Assembly (NCBI RefSeq): GCF_003569765.1
Contig: NZ_QXMG01000013.1
Span: 48,237 to 112,236 of the forward strand
Direction: 5' to 3'
Length of the DNA stretch: 64,000 bases
DNA from: Caldimonas tepidiphila
GTDB lineage: Bacteria > Pseudomonadota > Gammaproteobacteria > Burkholderiales > Burkholderiaceae_C
In this document: piece by piece, positions 13,247 to 25,720 of the stretch
Layout: the number at the start of each line of letters is the position of its first letter
Position numbering within the stretch: position 1 is the stretch's first letter
Notes under the pieces: model-generated
Databases searched by the model: none
What the model was told of the DNA's origin: nothing
The model's input: the letters and a program-made list of their open reading frames with translations, nothing else
Translations under genes and position numbers: made by a program

Positions 13247-13753
13247 TCAGTCCAGCTCCACCTTCAGGTAGTGCGCGCCCGGCAGCGGGTTGAAGTAGTA
13301 GGGCGGGATGCTCTCGAAGCCGAGCGTGGCGTACAGGCTGCGCGCCGCCTCCATCTCGTCGAGCGTGTCGAGCAGGATCACCGAGTAGCCGGCCTGCTGC
13401 GCGCCGTCGATCAGGGCCTGCGCCAGCACGCGCCCGAGCCCGAAGCGGCGGAACACCGGGCGCACGAACAGGCGCCGCATCTCGCAGGCGTTGGCATAGT
13501 CCACGTCGGGCAGCGGCCGGAACGCGCCGCAGCCGGCGAGTTCGCCGTCGACGAAGGCCAGCAGCAACTGGCCGTGCGGCGCGGCGTACTCCCCGGGCAG
13601 CGTGGCGAGCTCGTGCCCGAAGTCCTGGAAGGCCAGCAGATCCTCCGGCAGCGTCTGCGCGTACTCGCGAAGGATCTCGCGCGCCGCGTCGAGCAGCTCG
13701 GGGGTGTCGGGGCTGATCAGTTGTATCTGGGGGGAATCCATCGCAGCGGCCAT
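13247..13753 (-). CDS. GNAT-family N-acetyltransferase
   Basis: The protein of about 168 residues shows the GNAT acetyl-CoA site: 'MRRLFVRPVFRRFGLGRVL' is motif A with the R/Q-x-x-G-x-G/A pattern, followed by 'LDTLDEMEAARSLYATLGF' as motif B. The substrate is unknown. Start choice is uncertain: the ATG at 13753 is used here, but an ATG at 13741 and a GTG at 13768 are in frame and none has a clear ribosome-binding site. Confidence 0.85.
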   Translation of the reverse strand: MAAAMDSPQIQLISPDTPELLDAAREILREYAQTLPEDLLAFQDFGHELATLPGEYAAPHGQLLLAFVDGELAGCGAFRPLPDVDYANACEMRRLFVRPVFRRFGLGRVLAQALIDGAQQAGYSVILLDTLDEMEAARSLYATLGFESIPPYYFNPLPGAHYLKVELD

Positions 13754-13786
13754 CGGCGGCCGGTTCACGCAGGACAGGCGTCGAGT

Positions 13787-14458
13787 CTAACTGCCCAGGC
13801 GCACCAGCCACATCACCGCGCCCGCGGATGCGGCCAGCAGCAGCAGCGCGAGCGCGCGCGTGGCGGGCGTGTCGGCGGACGCCGGCACCTGCCGCGCCTC
13901 TTCCGGCGCCAGTTCCTTGTCCCCGCGCAGCATCGGGCCGAGCAGGTTGCGACCCGCGTGCAGGCGGTGGAACAGGATCGCCGCGACATGCAGCGCGATC
14001 CAGCCCATCACCAGCAGCTCGCCGGGGCCGGTGTGCCAGGCGGTCAGGCGCTGGCTGGTCTCGCTCGCGACCAGCGGCGCGAGCGGCCCCGCGTTGAAGA
14101 TCTCGTCGTCGGCGAACAGGCCGCTGCCGACCTGCGCGCCGAGCAGGGCGAGCAAGGCGAGCACCGACAGGCTGCCGAGCGGATTGTGTCCGACCGTCTG
14201 CAGCAGGCCGGCACGGCCCCTCAGGTAGGCCCAGATTGCCGCCGGACCGAGGCTGAACGACGAGAAGCGCGACCAGCGCCCGCCGACCAGCCCCCACAGC
14301 ACTCGGAACAGCAGCAGCGCCAGCACCGCGTAGCCGAAGCGGAAGTGCCACACCATCGCGTTGCCGCCAACCTTGCCGGAGACGAACAGGCCGAGCACCG
14401 CGGCGGCGAGCAGCCAGTGGAACAGCCGCGTGGGCAGGTCCCAGATGCGCACTTTCAT
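13787..14458 (-). CDS. Cytochrome b561-type membrane protein
   Basis: The 223-residue protein starts 'MKVRIWDLPTRLFHWLLAA' and has four core membrane helices bearing histidines in 'RLFHW', 'VWHFRFGY' and 'HVAAILFHRLH', suited to bind two b hemes. A fifth hydrophobic segment ends the protein. It belongs to the cytochrome b/b6-domain group that passes electrons between quinol and periplasmic c-type cytochromes. It is divergent from a cytochrome c'-like gene 180 bases away, and in related bacteria these two are often neighbours, so they probably form a redox pair. Confidence 0.88.
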   Translation of the reverse strand: MKVRIWDLPTRLFHWLLAAAVLGLFVSGKVGGNAMVWHFRFGYAVLALLLFRVLWGLVGGRWSRFSSFSLGPAAIWAYLRGRAGLLQTVGHNPLGSLSVLALLALLGAQVGSGLFADDEIFNAGPLAPLVASETSQRLTAWHTGPGELLVMGWIALHVAAILFHRLHAGRNLLGPMLRGDKELAPEEARQVPASADTPATRALALLLLAASAGAVMWLVRLGS

Positions 14459-14638
14459 CTCTCGCGATCTCCTCTGATGCACGAAGGGGGCCATGGGCCG
14501 GCAAGGATAAGCGCAAACGCGAGGAGACATTTCCCAGCCGGCGGCTGTGGTGTTCCGCCCCTGCGGCCGCCCGTTCGCGGCACGAAGGCACCATGGTGCG
14601 CCGCCGGCGCACGGCGGAGAAGAACCCCAGGAGAATCC

Positions 14639-15118
14639 ATGAAACGCCAGATGCTCGCCCTCGCCGCCACCCTCGCCGCGCTGGGCGCGATGCCCACCGG
14701 GGCGCAGACCCTGTCCTTTGCGAAGGCGGAGGATGCGATCCGCTACCGCCAGGGCGCCTTCAACGTGATGGGCGCGCACTTCTCGCGCCTTGGCGCGATG
14801 GCCAACGGCCGCGTGCCCTTCAACGCGAAGGCCGCCGCCGAGCACGCGGAGGTCGTCGAGACGCTGTCGCGCCTGCCCTGGTCCGCCTTCGGCGAGGGCA
14901 CCGACAAGGGCGCCCCGCACCGCGCCGCGCCCGCGGTCTGGAGCGACAGCGCCAAGTTCAGGCAGGGAGCCGAGCGCATGCAGGCCGAGGTGGCCAAGCT
15001 CGGCACCGCCGCGAAGTCCGGCAACATCGACCAGTTCAAGGCCGCCTTCGGCGGCGCCGCGCAGAGTTGCAAGGCCTGCCACGACAACTTCCGCACCGAG
15101 CAGCGCTCCGGCGGCTGA
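14639..15118 (+). CDS. Cytochrome c'/c-556 family protein
   Basis: The 159-residue precursor has a signal peptide (about residues 1-22, ending 'PTGAQ') and a single heme-binding motif C144-x-x-C147-H148 ('CKACH') close to the C-terminus, the hallmark of class II cytochromes. The rest is the expected four-helix bundle, with 'YRQGAFNVMGAHFSRLGAM' as the first helix and its likely axial-ligand methionine. It acts in the periplasm as electron carrier or NO-binding protein. An AGGAGAATCC sequence precedes the ATG. Confidence 0.92.
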   Translation: MKRQMLALAATLAALGAMPTGAQTLSFAKAEDAIRYRQGAFNVMGAHFSRLGAMANGRVPFNAKAAAEHAEVVETLSRLPWSAFGEGTDKGAPHRAAPAVWSDSAKFRQGAERMQAEVAKLGTAAKSGNIDQFKAAFGGAAQSCKACHDNFRTEQRSGG

Positions 15119-15149
15119 GGCGCGGGGGCTTCATACCCGCGGCCCCTGG

Positions 15150-15338
15150 CCTGGCAAGCACGCGCGCGAACGGCACCTCGTCCACGTTGCGGCCTGTGAG
15201 CGCCAGCCCCACCACCTTGCCGCGCCAGCGCCCGCGCTGCTGCAAGGCCGCCGCAAGCGCGGCGCTGCCGGCGCTGTTCGAGCAGGCGCTGGCGCTCTGC
15301 CTGGAACAGGCGCGCTTGCGCAGCGTCCGGCGGGCACG
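15150..15338 (-). pseudogene. Relic: C-terminus of a PLP-dependent dehydratase
   Basis: On the minus strand a frame reads 'SAGSAALAAALQQRGRWRGK' and then 'VVGLALTGRNVDEVPFARVL'. This matches the closing segment of threonine/serine-dehydratase-like PLP enzymes ('EPSGAAALAALL…GKxVVxxLSGGNVD'). Nothing of the PLP-lysine region or the rest of the enzyme is present, there is no start codon context, and the canonical GGNVD has become GRNVD. The fragment ends on its 5' side at about the place where the opposite-strand regulator relic begins. I infer a dead remnant; the original substrate is unknown. Confidence 0.55.
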
Positions 15339-15350
15339 GGAGAGGCCGGG

Positions 15351-15590
15351 TGCCGCTTCACGTGCGACCCCGGCATGTCCGGATGGATCGACGCCGGTGT
15401 GGACAGCGACCGCCTCGTACAAGGCATGCTCGAGCACGAGGTGCTGCTCGCGCCGGGCTTGCTTTTCCGAGCGCAGCGCCCGCCGATCTCCTTGATGCGA
15501 ATCAATCAGGTGGGCACCCAGGACGTTGCATTCTGGACCTTGTTCAATCGCTGCCGATGCGCCCTCCAGGAAGGAAGCGACAGGGACTGA
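15351..15590 (+). pseudogene. Relic: C-terminus of a MocR/GntR-aminotransferase regulator
   Basis: A plus-strand frame ending in TGA at 15588 reads 'GMSGWIDAGVDSDRLVQGML', then 'LLAPGLLFRA' and 'LMRINQVGTQDVAFW'. These match the last segment of MocR-type regulators (GntR DNA-binding domain fused to a class I aminotransferase fold), which end with 'LxPGxLFxAxxxxSxLMRINxAxTQDxxFW'. The DNA-binding domain and most of the aminotransferase domain are missing. Together with the dehydratase relic on the other strand it appears to mark a deletion that removed both N-termini and their shared promoter region. Confidence 0.6.
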
Positions 15591-15744
15591 GCATGCCCGG
15601 GTTGCGAGTGGGCATCTCGCCCCCTCTTTTGCGACGGAATGCAACCAGTCGTAAAGTGGGGTCGTCTCCCTGCCACCTTGGTTTCATAGCAGCATCCATC
15701 CCGTCCAGACTGCATCGCAGCCGCTTCAACCCCTCTGTACCCTC

Positions 15745-16509
15745 ATGTACGAACCGACCATTCCTTTCGGCGAACCCGAACTGCTGAGGTCAAGCACCTA
15801 TCTCCAGGCTGTGGAGGAGGTGGCCGGCGGTGGAGCGATCACCGGCGCGCTGTCGGACCTGAGCCCGTCGCTGAGGGCCGACCTGCAGCGCTTCGTGCAT
15901 CGCCCGCAGGGCGCCGACGTGCTGGAGGTGCTGGCGGCCTGCCTGCGGCATGCGCACAGCGCGGCGGTGCAGCTCGACGCCGGCGGCTTCGTGTTGCCGC
16001 TGACGGTGTTTCCGCGCGAGCGGCTCTACCACTGCCCGGTGTCGCCCCGCGACTTCCTGCAGCAGCGCTTCGGTCTGCTGAAGGTGCTGCGCGTGGAAGG
16101 GGCGGTGCTGCGGCCCCCCGGCGACGACGAGAAGCAGCTGATCGCGTCCCCGGACAGCTACCACGCGATCGGGCCGCTGCTGTGGGAGCTGGCGATGGAG
16201 GGCTGCCGCAGCGAGCTGCTGCCCGAGATCGCGGGCCCGGCCTGCTACCGCACCGCGCCCGGCATCCCCTTCGAGAGCCTGCACCTGCGCCGCGGGCATC
16301 ATGCGGCGCTGCACCGCATGCACACCCATCCCGTGACGCTGCGCGAACTCGCCGAGCTGCCGGCCATGGACCCCGACAGCGCGGCGCGCCTGCTCAACGG
16401 CCTGTACCTGCAGTCGGGCCTGATCATCAGCCGCACGCTGCCGGCAGCGCTCGCCGCAGCCAAGCTGGGCGGCAGCTGGCTGCCGTCGCTGCGCTGGCGC
16501 CGCGGCTGA
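15745..16509 (+). CDS. Uncharacterised protein with a winged-helix-like C-terminus
   Basis: I do not recognise this 254-residue protein. It has no signal peptide or membrane segment. Residues about 70-135 look like a beta-rich domain ('GGFVLPLTVFPRERLYHC'). Residues about 195-235 ('VTLRELAELPAMDPDSAARL' onward) resemble a small winged-helix fold of the kind found at the end of two-component accessory or PatA/DUF4388-type proteins. It stands alone between the gene relics and the convergent uup gene. Coding character (codon use, no interruptions) supports a real gene, though the ATG has no good ribosome-binding site. Confidence 0.7.
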   Translation: MYEPTIPFGEPELLRSSTYLQAVEEVAGGGAITGALSDLSPSLRADLQRFVHRPQGADVLEVLAACLRHAHSAAVQLDAGGFVLPLTVFPRERLYHCPVSPRDFLQQRFGLLKVLRVEGAVLRPPGDDEKQLIASPDSYHAIGPLLWELAMEGCRSELLPEIAGPACYRTAPGIPFESLHLRRGHHAALHRMHTHPVTLRELAELPAMDPDSAARLLNGLYLQSGLIISRTLPAALAAAKLGGSWLPSLRWRRG

Positions 16510-16534
16510 GGCCGCGCCTTCGTCTTGCCGGGAC

Positions 16535-18436
<1,902 letters not shown>

Positions 18437-18472
18437 GGCGCGATTGTCCGCGACGCCGGCCCTCCGCCCCCG

Positions 18473-19333
18473 CTACAGGCGCTCGACGTGATGCGCGATG
18501 TGGTCTTCGACGAAGGTCTGGATGAAGTAGTAGCCGTGGTCGTAGCCGGCGTGGCGGCGCAACATCAGCGGCTGGTCGACCGCGCCGCAGGCGCCCTCGA
18601 AGGCCTCCGGGTAGAGCTGCTCGAGCAGGAACTTGTCCGCCAGGCCCTGGTCGATCAGGATGCCGTTCGGGTAGGGCGGCTGGCGGTGCGTCGTCATCAG
18701 CTCGCTCGCGTCGTGGCCGCGCCAGCGCTCGCGCTCGGGCCCCAGGTAGCCGCTGAAGGCCTTCTGGCCCCAGGGACAGCGCAGGGGGGCCGCGATCGGC
18801 GCGAAGGCCGACACCGAGCGGAACACGCCCGGGTGGCGCAGCGCCAGCGTCAGTGCCCCGTGCCCGCCCATCGAGTGGCCGAAGATGCCGGCGCGCGCCC
18901 GGTCCACCGGCAGCTGCTCGGCGACCAGCGCGAGCAGCTCCTTGACGATGTAGCTCTCCATGCGCCAGTGCCGGCTCCACGGCGCCTGCACCGCGTCGAG
19001 GTAGAAGCCGGCGCCAACGCCGAAGTCCCAGGACTCGGCCTCGCCGGGAATGTTGGCGCCGCGCGGACTGGTGTCGGGCGTCAGCAGCGCGACGCCGTAG
19101 CGCGCCGCGACGCGCTGCGCGCCGGCCTTGATCGCGAAGGTCTCCTCGTTGCAGGTCAGGCCCGCGAGGTAGACCAGCAGCGGCACCGGCTTGGCCGCGC
19201 GCGGCGTCAGCGCCTGCGGCGGCAGGTAGAGGCCGAAGCGCATCGGCAGCCCGATCTGGGCCGAGTCGTGGCGGTAGAAGCGCTGCACGCCGCCGAAGCA
19301 GGCGTGCTCGCTGAGCAGTTCGAGGGTGGACAT
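18473..19333 (-). CDS. frmB: S-formylglutathione hydrolase
   Basis: The 286-residue alpha/beta hydrolase shows the nucleophile elbow 'GHSMGG' with Ser154, the 'GLTCNEETF' segment of the esterase D / FghA family, and a C-terminal 'HAGYDHGYYFI' with the catalytic histidine region. It hydrolyses S-formylglutathione to formate and glutathione, the second step of formaldehyde oxidation. The frame is open upstream, but the ATG at 19333 gives family length and sequence. It follows frmA on the same strand after 136 bases. fghA is an equivalent name. Confidence 0.95.
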   Translation of the reverse strand: MSTLELLSEHACFGGVQRFYRHDSAQIGLPMRFGLYLPPQALTPRAAKPVPLLVYLAGLTCNEETFAIKAGAQRVAARYGVALLTPDTSPRGANIPGEAESWDFGVGAGFYLDAVQAPWSRHWRMESYIVKELLALVAEQLPVDRARAGIFGHSMGGHGALTLALRHPGVFRSVSAFAPIAAPLRCPWGQKAFSGYLGPERERWRGHDASELMTTHRQPPYPNGILIDQGLADKFLLEQLYPEAFEGACGAVDQPLMLRRHAGYDHGYYFIQTFVEDHIAHHVERL

Positions 19334-19469
19334 GCTGAAGAAACTCGCGAGGTTTGCAGTTTCGTAAGGCCGGTTCCGGCCCGACGCCGGGGAGTTGTCG
19401 AAGCATGCGCGGCGGGCCGAAACCCACCGTGCAAGTTGCACGCCCGGCCGCGGGCCACGTGCAGGGGTG

Positions 19470-20576
<1,107 letters not shown>

Positions 20577-20609
20577 CGGGGGGTCTCCTTCGGGGATGCG
20601 GAAGATGGA

Positions 20610-20630
20610 GAGGGCCCTGACAGGGCCCTC
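20610..20630 (-). terminator. Hairpin between gshB and frmA
   Basis: A perfect 9-bp stem (20610-20618 with 20622-20630, GAGGGCCCT/AGGGCCCTC) with a 3-base loop lies between the two genes. The following minus-strand bases are only moderately T-rich, so it may be a weak terminator or an mRNA stabiliser tuning frmAB. Confidence 0.4.
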
Positions 20631-20679
20631 ATGAGCGCAGCGACCGGCGTGCCGGCGCTGCCGGGGGGAGGCGGAACGT

Positions 20680-21630
20680 TCAGGCGGCGCGCAGGGCCGC
20701 CTCCAGCGCGTCGACGAACATGCCGGCCACGTCGAAGCCGGTCTGCTGCATGATTTCCTGGAAGCAGGTGGGGCTGGTGACGTTGATCTCGGTGAGGCTG
20801 TCGCCGATCACGTCGAGGCCGACGAGCAGCAGGCCGCGCGCGGCGAGCACCGGCCCGAGCGCGGTGGCGATCTCGCGGTCGCGCGCCGACAGCGGCTGCG
20901 CGACGCCCTTGCCGCCGGCGGCGAGGTTGCCGCGCACCTCGCTGCCCTGCGGGATGCGCGCCAGCGAATAGGGCACCGGTTCGCCGGCGATCAGCAGCAC
21001 GCGCTTGTCGCCGTGCACGATCTCGGGCAGGTAGCGCTGCGCCATCACCGTGTGCGCGCCGTGGTCGTTGAGCGTCTCGATGATCGAGCCGAGGTTCAGT
21101 TCGTCTTCGCGCACGCGGAAGATGCCCATGCCGCCCATCCCCTCGAGCGGCTTGAGGATGATGTCGCGCTGCTCGGCGTGGAAACGCCGGATCTCGGCCG
21201 GCTCGCGCGTCACCAGCGTCGGGCCGATGAACTGCGGGAACTCCAGGATCGCGAGCTTCTCGGGGTGGTCGCGCAGCGCGCGCGGCTTGTTGAAGACGCG
21301 CGCGCCCTCGCGCTCGGCCTGCTCGAGCAGGTGCGTGGCGTGGAAGTACTCGCTGTCGAAGGGCGGGTCCTTGCGCATCAGCACCGCGTCGGCGTCCTTG
21401 AGCGCCAGCGGCGCGACCGGCGCGGCGCGATACCAGTCCTGCGCGTCGCCGGTGAGCTCGATGCCTCGCGCGCGCGCCGTGACGCAGCCGCCGCGCTGCC
21501 AGTGCAGGTCGCGCGGCTCGCAGGCGTAGAGCGCATGGCCGCGTGCGGCGGCCTCGCGCATCATCGCGAAGGTGGTGTCCTTGTAGGTCTTGAACGACGC
21601 CAGCGCGTCGGCCACGAACAGCAGTTTCAT
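20680..21630 (-). CDS. gshB: Glutathione synthetase
   Basis: The 316-residue ATP-grasp enzyme, the same length as E. coli GshB, joins gamma-glutamylcysteine and glycine. Visible signatures are '[20 protein letters not shown]', '[15 protein letters not shown]', the glycine-rich ATP loop '[14 protein letters not shown]' and the metal-binding '[13 protein letters not shown]'. The frame continues upstream, but the ATG at 21630 has an AGGAGA site and the exact family N-terminus. Together with frmA and frmB it makes a glutathione/formaldehyde cluster; gshA lies 7 kb away on the same strand. Confidence 0.97.
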   Translation of the reverse strand: MKLLFVADALASFKTYKDTTFAMMREAAARGHALYACEPRDLHWQRGGCVTARARGIELTGDAQDWYRAAPVAPLALKDADAVLMRKDPPFDSEYFHATHLLEQAEREGARVFNKPRALRDHPEKLAILEFPQFIGPTLVTREPAEIRRFHAEQRDIILKPLEGMGGMGIFRVREDELNLGSIIETLNDHGAHTVMAQRYLPEIVHGDKRVLLIAGEPVPYSLARIPQGSEVRGNLAAGGKGVAQPLSARDREIATALGPVLAARGLLLVGLDVIGDSLTEINVTSPTCFQEIMQQTGFDVAGMFVDALEAALRAA

Positions 21631-21709
21631 CGGCAGTCTCCTGGGAGCGCAAGTGTTGCACGGGGTCGGATTCCGTGCAGTCCCCGGGTCGGGCTCCCGA
21701 TCGACCCCC

Positions 21710-23629
21710 TCAGATCGTGACCTTCGAGCCGAGCTCGACCACGCGGTTGGCGGGCAGCCCCAGGTAGTCTGCCGCCGCCTCGGCGTTGCGGTGCATGCCG
21801 GCGAAGAGCTTCTCGCGCCACGACGCCATGCCGCCACCGACGCTGGGCACGATCGACTCGCGCGACAGGAAGTAGGAAGTCTGCATGTCGTCGAGCTCGA
21901 TGCCGCGCTGGCGCAGCAGCTTCAGTGCCTCCGGTACGTCCGGGTCGTTCTTGAAGCCGAAGTTCAGCGTCACCTGCCAGCAGTCGTGGCCGAGCGGCTC
22001 GATCGAGATGCGGCGGTCGAAGCCGATCCACGGCACCTCGTGGTGGCGCACCGTGACGAACAGGTTGCGCTCGTGCAGCACGCGGTTGTGCTTCAGGTTG
22101 TGCAGCAGCGCGTTCGGCGTCACCCCCGCCTCGGCCGACAGGAACACTGCGGTGCCGGGCACGCGCATCGGCGGCGACATGAACACCGACTCGAGGAACA
22201 GGCGCAGCTCGATCGACTCCTCGCGCAGCTTGTCCGACAGCAGCGAGCGCCCCTCCTTCCAGGTGATCATCAGCGTGAACATCGCCGCGCCGATCACCAG
22301 CGGGAACCAGCCGCCGATGAAGAGCTTGAGCAGGTTCGACGCGAAGAAGGCGATGTCGATGACGAAGAAGAAGCCGGTGGCGGCCACGCACAGCCACAGC
22401 GGGTATTTCCAGCCGTAGCGGATCACGAAGAAGGTCATCACGGTGGTGATCGTCATGTCCAGCGTCACCGCGATGCCGTAGGCCGAGGCGAGCGCCGTCG
22501 ACGAGCCGAACAGCACCACCGCCAGCACGATGAAGACGTAGAGCCCCCAGTTGATGAAGGGCACGTAGATCTGGCCGGTGTCGCGCACCGAGGTGTGCTT
22601 GATGTGCATGCGCGGCAGCAGCCCGAGCTGGATCGCCTGCTTGGTCACCGAGAAGGCCGCCGAGATCAGCGCCTGCGACGCGATCACGGTCGCGGCGGTG
22701 GCGAGGAACACCAGCGGCAGCCGTGCCCAGCCCGGCGCCATGCGGTAGAAGGGGTTCTCGATCGCCTCGGGGTTGTCCAGCAGCATCGCGCCCTGGCCGA
22801 AGTAGTTGATGACCAGCGCCGGCATCACCAGCCCGTACCAGGCGAGGCGGATCGGGGTCTTGCCGAAGTGGCCCATGTCGGCGTAGAGCGCCTCGCCGCC
22901 GGTGACGACGAGCACCACCGCGCCGAGCGCGATGAAGGCGAGCCCCCGGTGCTCGGCGAAGAAGCCAACCGCGTAGAGCGGGTTGAGCGCGCGCAGCACC
23001 TCGGGGTTGGCGAGCACGTGCGGCAGGCCGAGCGCGATCAGCACCGCGAACCACAGCAGCGTGATCGGCCCGAAGAAGCGGCCGATGCCGCCGGTGCCGA
23101 AGCGCTGCACCGCGAACAGCGCGGTCAGCACCACGAGCGTCACCGGGATCACGTAGGCGTGCAGCGAGGGCGCCACGACCTCCAGCCCCTCGACCGCGGA
23201 GAGCACCGAGATCGCAGGCGTGATGACGCCGTCGCCGTAGAACACGGCGGTGCCGAAGATGCCGACGACCATCAGCACCTGGCGCAGCCGCGGCCGGTCC
23301 TTCACCGCGGTGGTGGCCAGCGCCAGCATCGCGATCAGGCCGCCCTCGCCGTTGTTGTCGGCGCGCAGGATCAGCAGCACGTACTTCAGCGAGACGATGA
23401 TCGTCATCGTCCAGAAGATCAGCGACAGCACGCCGAGCACGTTCTCGGGCGAGACCGGCACCTGCCCGGTGTGGAAGACTTCCTTGAGGGCGTAGAGGGG
23501 GCTGGTGCCGATGTCGCCGTACACGACGCCGAGGGCGCCGAGCGTCAGCGCGGCCAGCTTGGAGTTCGAGGAGGATTGGGTCACGAGGACGGTGCCGGGC
23601 GGAGCCGGCGGAACCTGCAAGCCGCGCAT
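21710..23629 (-). CDS. kup: Low-affinity potassium transporter Kup
   Basis: The 639-residue protein has the KUP/HAK/KT signature '[19 protein letters not shown]' near the N-terminus, about twelve membrane helices and a cytoplasmic C-terminal domain (from about residue 440). Kup imports potassium with protons, mainly at low pH. The ATG at 23629 gives a slightly longer N-terminus than usual but has a strong GAAGGAG site seven bases upstream, which supports it over the internal GTG. A terminator separates it from tctA. Confidence 0.96.
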   Translation of the reverse strand: MRGLQVPPAPPGTVLVTQSSSNSKLAALTLGALGVVYGDIGTSPLYALKEVFHTGQVPVSPENVLGVLSLIFWTMTIIVSLKYVLLILRADNNGEGGLIAMLALATTAVKDRPRLRQVLMVVGIFGTAVFYGDGVITPAISVLSAVEGLEVVAPSLHAYVIPVTLVVLTALFAVQRFGTGGIGRFFGPITLLWFAVLIALGLPHVLANPEVLRALNPLYAVGFFAEHRGLAFIALGAVVLVVTGGEALYADMGHFGKTPIRLAWYGLVMPALVINYFGQGAMLLDNPEAIENPFYRMAPGWARLPLVFLATAATVIASQALISAAFSVTKQAIQLGLLPRMHIKHTSVRDTGQIYVPFINWGLYVFIVLAVVLFGSSTALASAYGIAVTLDMTITTVMTFFVIRYGWKYPLWLCVAATGFFFVIDIAFFASNLLKLFIGGWFPLVIGAAMFTLMITWKEGRSLLSDKLREESIELRLFLESVFMSPPMRVPGTAVFLSAEAGVTPNALLHNLKHNRVLHERNLFVTVRHHEVPWIGFDRRISIEPLGHDCWQVTLNFGFKNDPDVPEALKLLRQRGIELDDMQTSYFLSRESIVPSVGGGMASWREKLFAGMHRNAEAAADYLGLPANRVVELGSKVTI

Positions 23630-23658
23630 TTTGCTCCTTCGCGGCGAGTGCCGGTGGC

Positions 23659-23698
23659 AAAAGCGCAGGGGACGCAGCCTCGCGGCGGCGTCCCCTGC
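23659..23698 (-). terminator. Intrinsic terminator after tctA
   Basis: On the minus strand an 11-bp perfect stem (23688-23698 with 23665-23675) with a 12-base loop is followed within two bases by TTTT (23659-23662). It should end the tctCBA transcript and isolate kup. Confidence 0.75.
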
Positions 23699-23722
23699 GG
23701 GAGTGGAGGTGCGCCGGGCGCC

Positions 23723-25234
23723 TCAGGCGGGCTGCAGCGCCGCGGCCTTGCGGCGCTGCCAGCCGCGCAGCGCGATCGGCACCGCGACCATCAGCACCGC
23801 GCCGATCCACAGGCCGACCGAGATCGGGCTCTCCCACAGGATGGCCGGGTCGCCGTTGGTCATCGACAGCGCGCGGCGCAGGTTCTGCTCGATCATGTCG
23901 CCGAGCACGAAGCCGAGGATCAGCGGCGCCATCGGCATGCCGGCCTTGCGCAGCAGGTAGCCCACCACGCCGAGCACCGTCATCAGCACGAGGTCGAAGG
24001 TGGTCGCGTGCACCGCGTACACGCCCACGGCGCTCACCGCGATGATGCCCGGCACCAGCGCCCAGTTCGGCACCGACAGCATGCGCGTGAACAGGCCCAC
24101 CATCGGGATGTTCATCACCAGCAGCATCACGTTGCCGATGAACAGCGACGCGATCAGGCCCCACACCAGCCCCGGCTGCTGCTCGAACAGCGCCGGCCCC
24201 GGCGTGATGTTGTAGAGCGAGAGCGCGCCCACCATCACCGCGGTGGTGCCGGAGCCCGGCACGCCCAGCGTGAGCATCGGCACGAAGGAGCCGGTGGCCG
24301 AGGCGTTGTTGGCCGCCTCGGGCGCGGTCACGCCGCGGATGTCGCCGTGGCCGAAGGTGCCGTCCTTGTCGTTGAGGCGCTTCTCCATCGAGTAGGTGAT
24401 CGCCGAGGCGACGGTGGCACCCGCACCGGGCAGCACGCCGATGAAGAAGCCGACGACGCCGGAGCGCACCGTGCCCCACCAGGTGTGCGCCATCTCCTTC
24501 AGGGTGAAGAGCTTGCGCCCCGTCGCCTTGATGACCGTGAGCCCCTTGGCCTGGTGCTCCAGCATCAGCAGGATCTCGCTGACCGAGAACAGGCCGATCA
24601 CCACCGCGACGAACTGGATGCCGTCGGCGAGGTGGATCGAGTCCATCGTGAAGCGGTAGACGCCGGAGTTGGCGTCGATGCCCACAGTCGAGAGCGACAG
24701 GCCGATGAGCGCCGCCATCGCCGCCTTGACCGGCGCGTCGCCCATCAGACCCGCGAGGCAGGCGAAGGCGAAGACCATCAGCGCGAAGTACTCGGCCGGG
24801 CCGAAGGCCAGCGCCCAGCGCGCCAGCAGCGGCGCCGCGATCACGAGGCCGACGGTCGCGATGACCGCGCCGACGAAGGAGCTCCAGGCGGAGATGGACA
24901 GCGCCACGCCGCCGAGGCCCTTGCGCGCCATCGGGTAGCCGTCGGTGGCGGTCATGATCGCCGCGGCGTCGCCGGGCACGTTGAGCAGGATCGAGGAGAT
25001 CCGCCCGCCGTACTCGCAGCCGAGGTAGACCGCGGCGAGCAGGATCAGCGCGGTCTCCGGCGGCAGCTTCAGCGCGAACGCGAGCGGCAGCAGGATCGCG
25101 ACGCCGTTGATGGGCCCGAGGCCCGGCAGCAGGCCGACGACGGTGCCGATGAAGGCGCCGAAGGCGGCGATCATCAGGTTGACCGGCTGCAGCGCGACGC
25201 CGAAGCCGGTGGCGAGGTGGTCGAGCACGGACAT
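23723..25234 (-). CDS. tctA: Tripartite tricarboxylate transporter large permease
   Basis: The 503-residue protein is the 12-helix membrane subunit of the TTT family. It carries the repeated family motif twice, as 'GLLPGLGPINGVAILLPLAF' and 'GVLPGAGATVASAITYS'. It uses the ion gradient to import tricarboxylates such as citrate, with TctB and the binding protein TctC. Its ATG shares one base with the tctB stop (TGATG), indicating translational coupling. Confidence 0.96.
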   Translation of the reverse strand: MSVLDHLATGFGVALQPVNLMIAAFGAFIGTVVGLLPGLGPINGVAILLPLAFALKLPPETALILLAAVYLGCEYGGRISSILLNVPGDAAAIMTATDGYPMARKGLGGVALSISAWSSFVGAVIATVGLVIAAPLLARWALAFGPAEYFALMVFAFACLAGLMGDAPVKAAMAALIGLSLSTVGIDANSGVYRFTMDSIHLADGIQFVAVVIGLFSVSEILLMLEHQAKGLTVIKATGRKLFTLKEMAHTWWGTVRSGVVGFFIGVLPGAGATVASAITYSMEKRLNDKDGTFGHGDIRGVTAPEAANNASATGSFVPMLTLGVPGSGTTAVMVGALSLYNITPGPALFEQQPGLVWGLIASLFIGNVMLLVMNIPMVGLFTRMLSVPNWALVPGIIAVSAVGVYAVHATTFDLVLMTVLGVVGYLLRKAGMPMAPLILGFVLGDMIEQNLRRALSMTNGDPAILWESPISVGLWIGAVLMVAVPIALRGWQRRKAAALQPA

Positions 25235-25710
25235 CAGGCGACTCCCAGCAGGCGACCGAGCGGCGCGAGCAGGCCCAGCGGCAGCAGCACGTCGAGCAGC
25301 TTGTCAAACATGAACCACAGTCCCACGCCCAGGCCCGCGCCGGTCAGCGCGCTCTGCTTCCAGGTGCCCCCGAAGACGCGGCCCACGGGCAGCGCCATCA
25401 GCGCGGTGGCCAGCGGAAAGCCCAGCCACTGGAACAGCAGCGCGAAGACGAAGAGACCGCCGATGCAGGCGAGCACGGTGGAGTGGCCGGCGAAGCGACC
25501 GCCCTCCCCGGCCCCGGCCGGCGCCGCCGCGGCGGCGCCCCGCTTGAGCAGCAGGTGCAGGCTGCACAGCGCGATGCCGCCGGCCAGCAGCAGCGGGACG
25601 GCGCGCGGTCCCACCGGTTCGTACGAGAAGGGGGGCGCGTAGTCGCGGGCCATCCAGGCCATCGCGCCGGCCAGCGCCAGGCCGGCCGCGCCCAACAGTC
25701 GGTCGCTCAT
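25234..25710 (-). CDS. tctB: Tripartite tricarboxylate transporter small permease
   Basis: The 158-residue protein has four membrane helices and the diffuse hydrophobic pattern of TctB. It is placed as expected between tctC (10 bases upstream) and tctA (one-base overlap). Sequence conservation in the family is low, so assignment rests on topology, length and context. Confidence 0.92.
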   Translation of the reverse strand: MSDRLLGAAGLALAGAMAWMARDYAPPFSYEPVGPRAVPLLLAGGIALCSLHLLLKRGAAAAAPAGAGEGGRFAGHSTVLACIGGLFVFALLFQWLGFPLATALMALPVGRVFGGTWKQSALTGAGLGVGLWFMFDKLLDVLLPLGLLAPLGRLLGVA

Positions 25711-25720
25711 GTTCGCTCGC

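Noticed and set aside
15036..15644. A 202-codon minus-strand frame covering the whole relic region
   Set aside because: Only about 60 codons within it resemble a dehydratase C-terminus; the rest has no coding character and runs into the antisense of the cytochrome gene.
21590..25642. A 1350-codon plus-strand open frame opposite kup and tctAB
   Set aside because: It is rich in Arg/His/Gln/Asp in the pattern produced by reading GC-rich genes on the wrong strand. The opposite strand has clear Kup and Tct proteins with conserved motifs.
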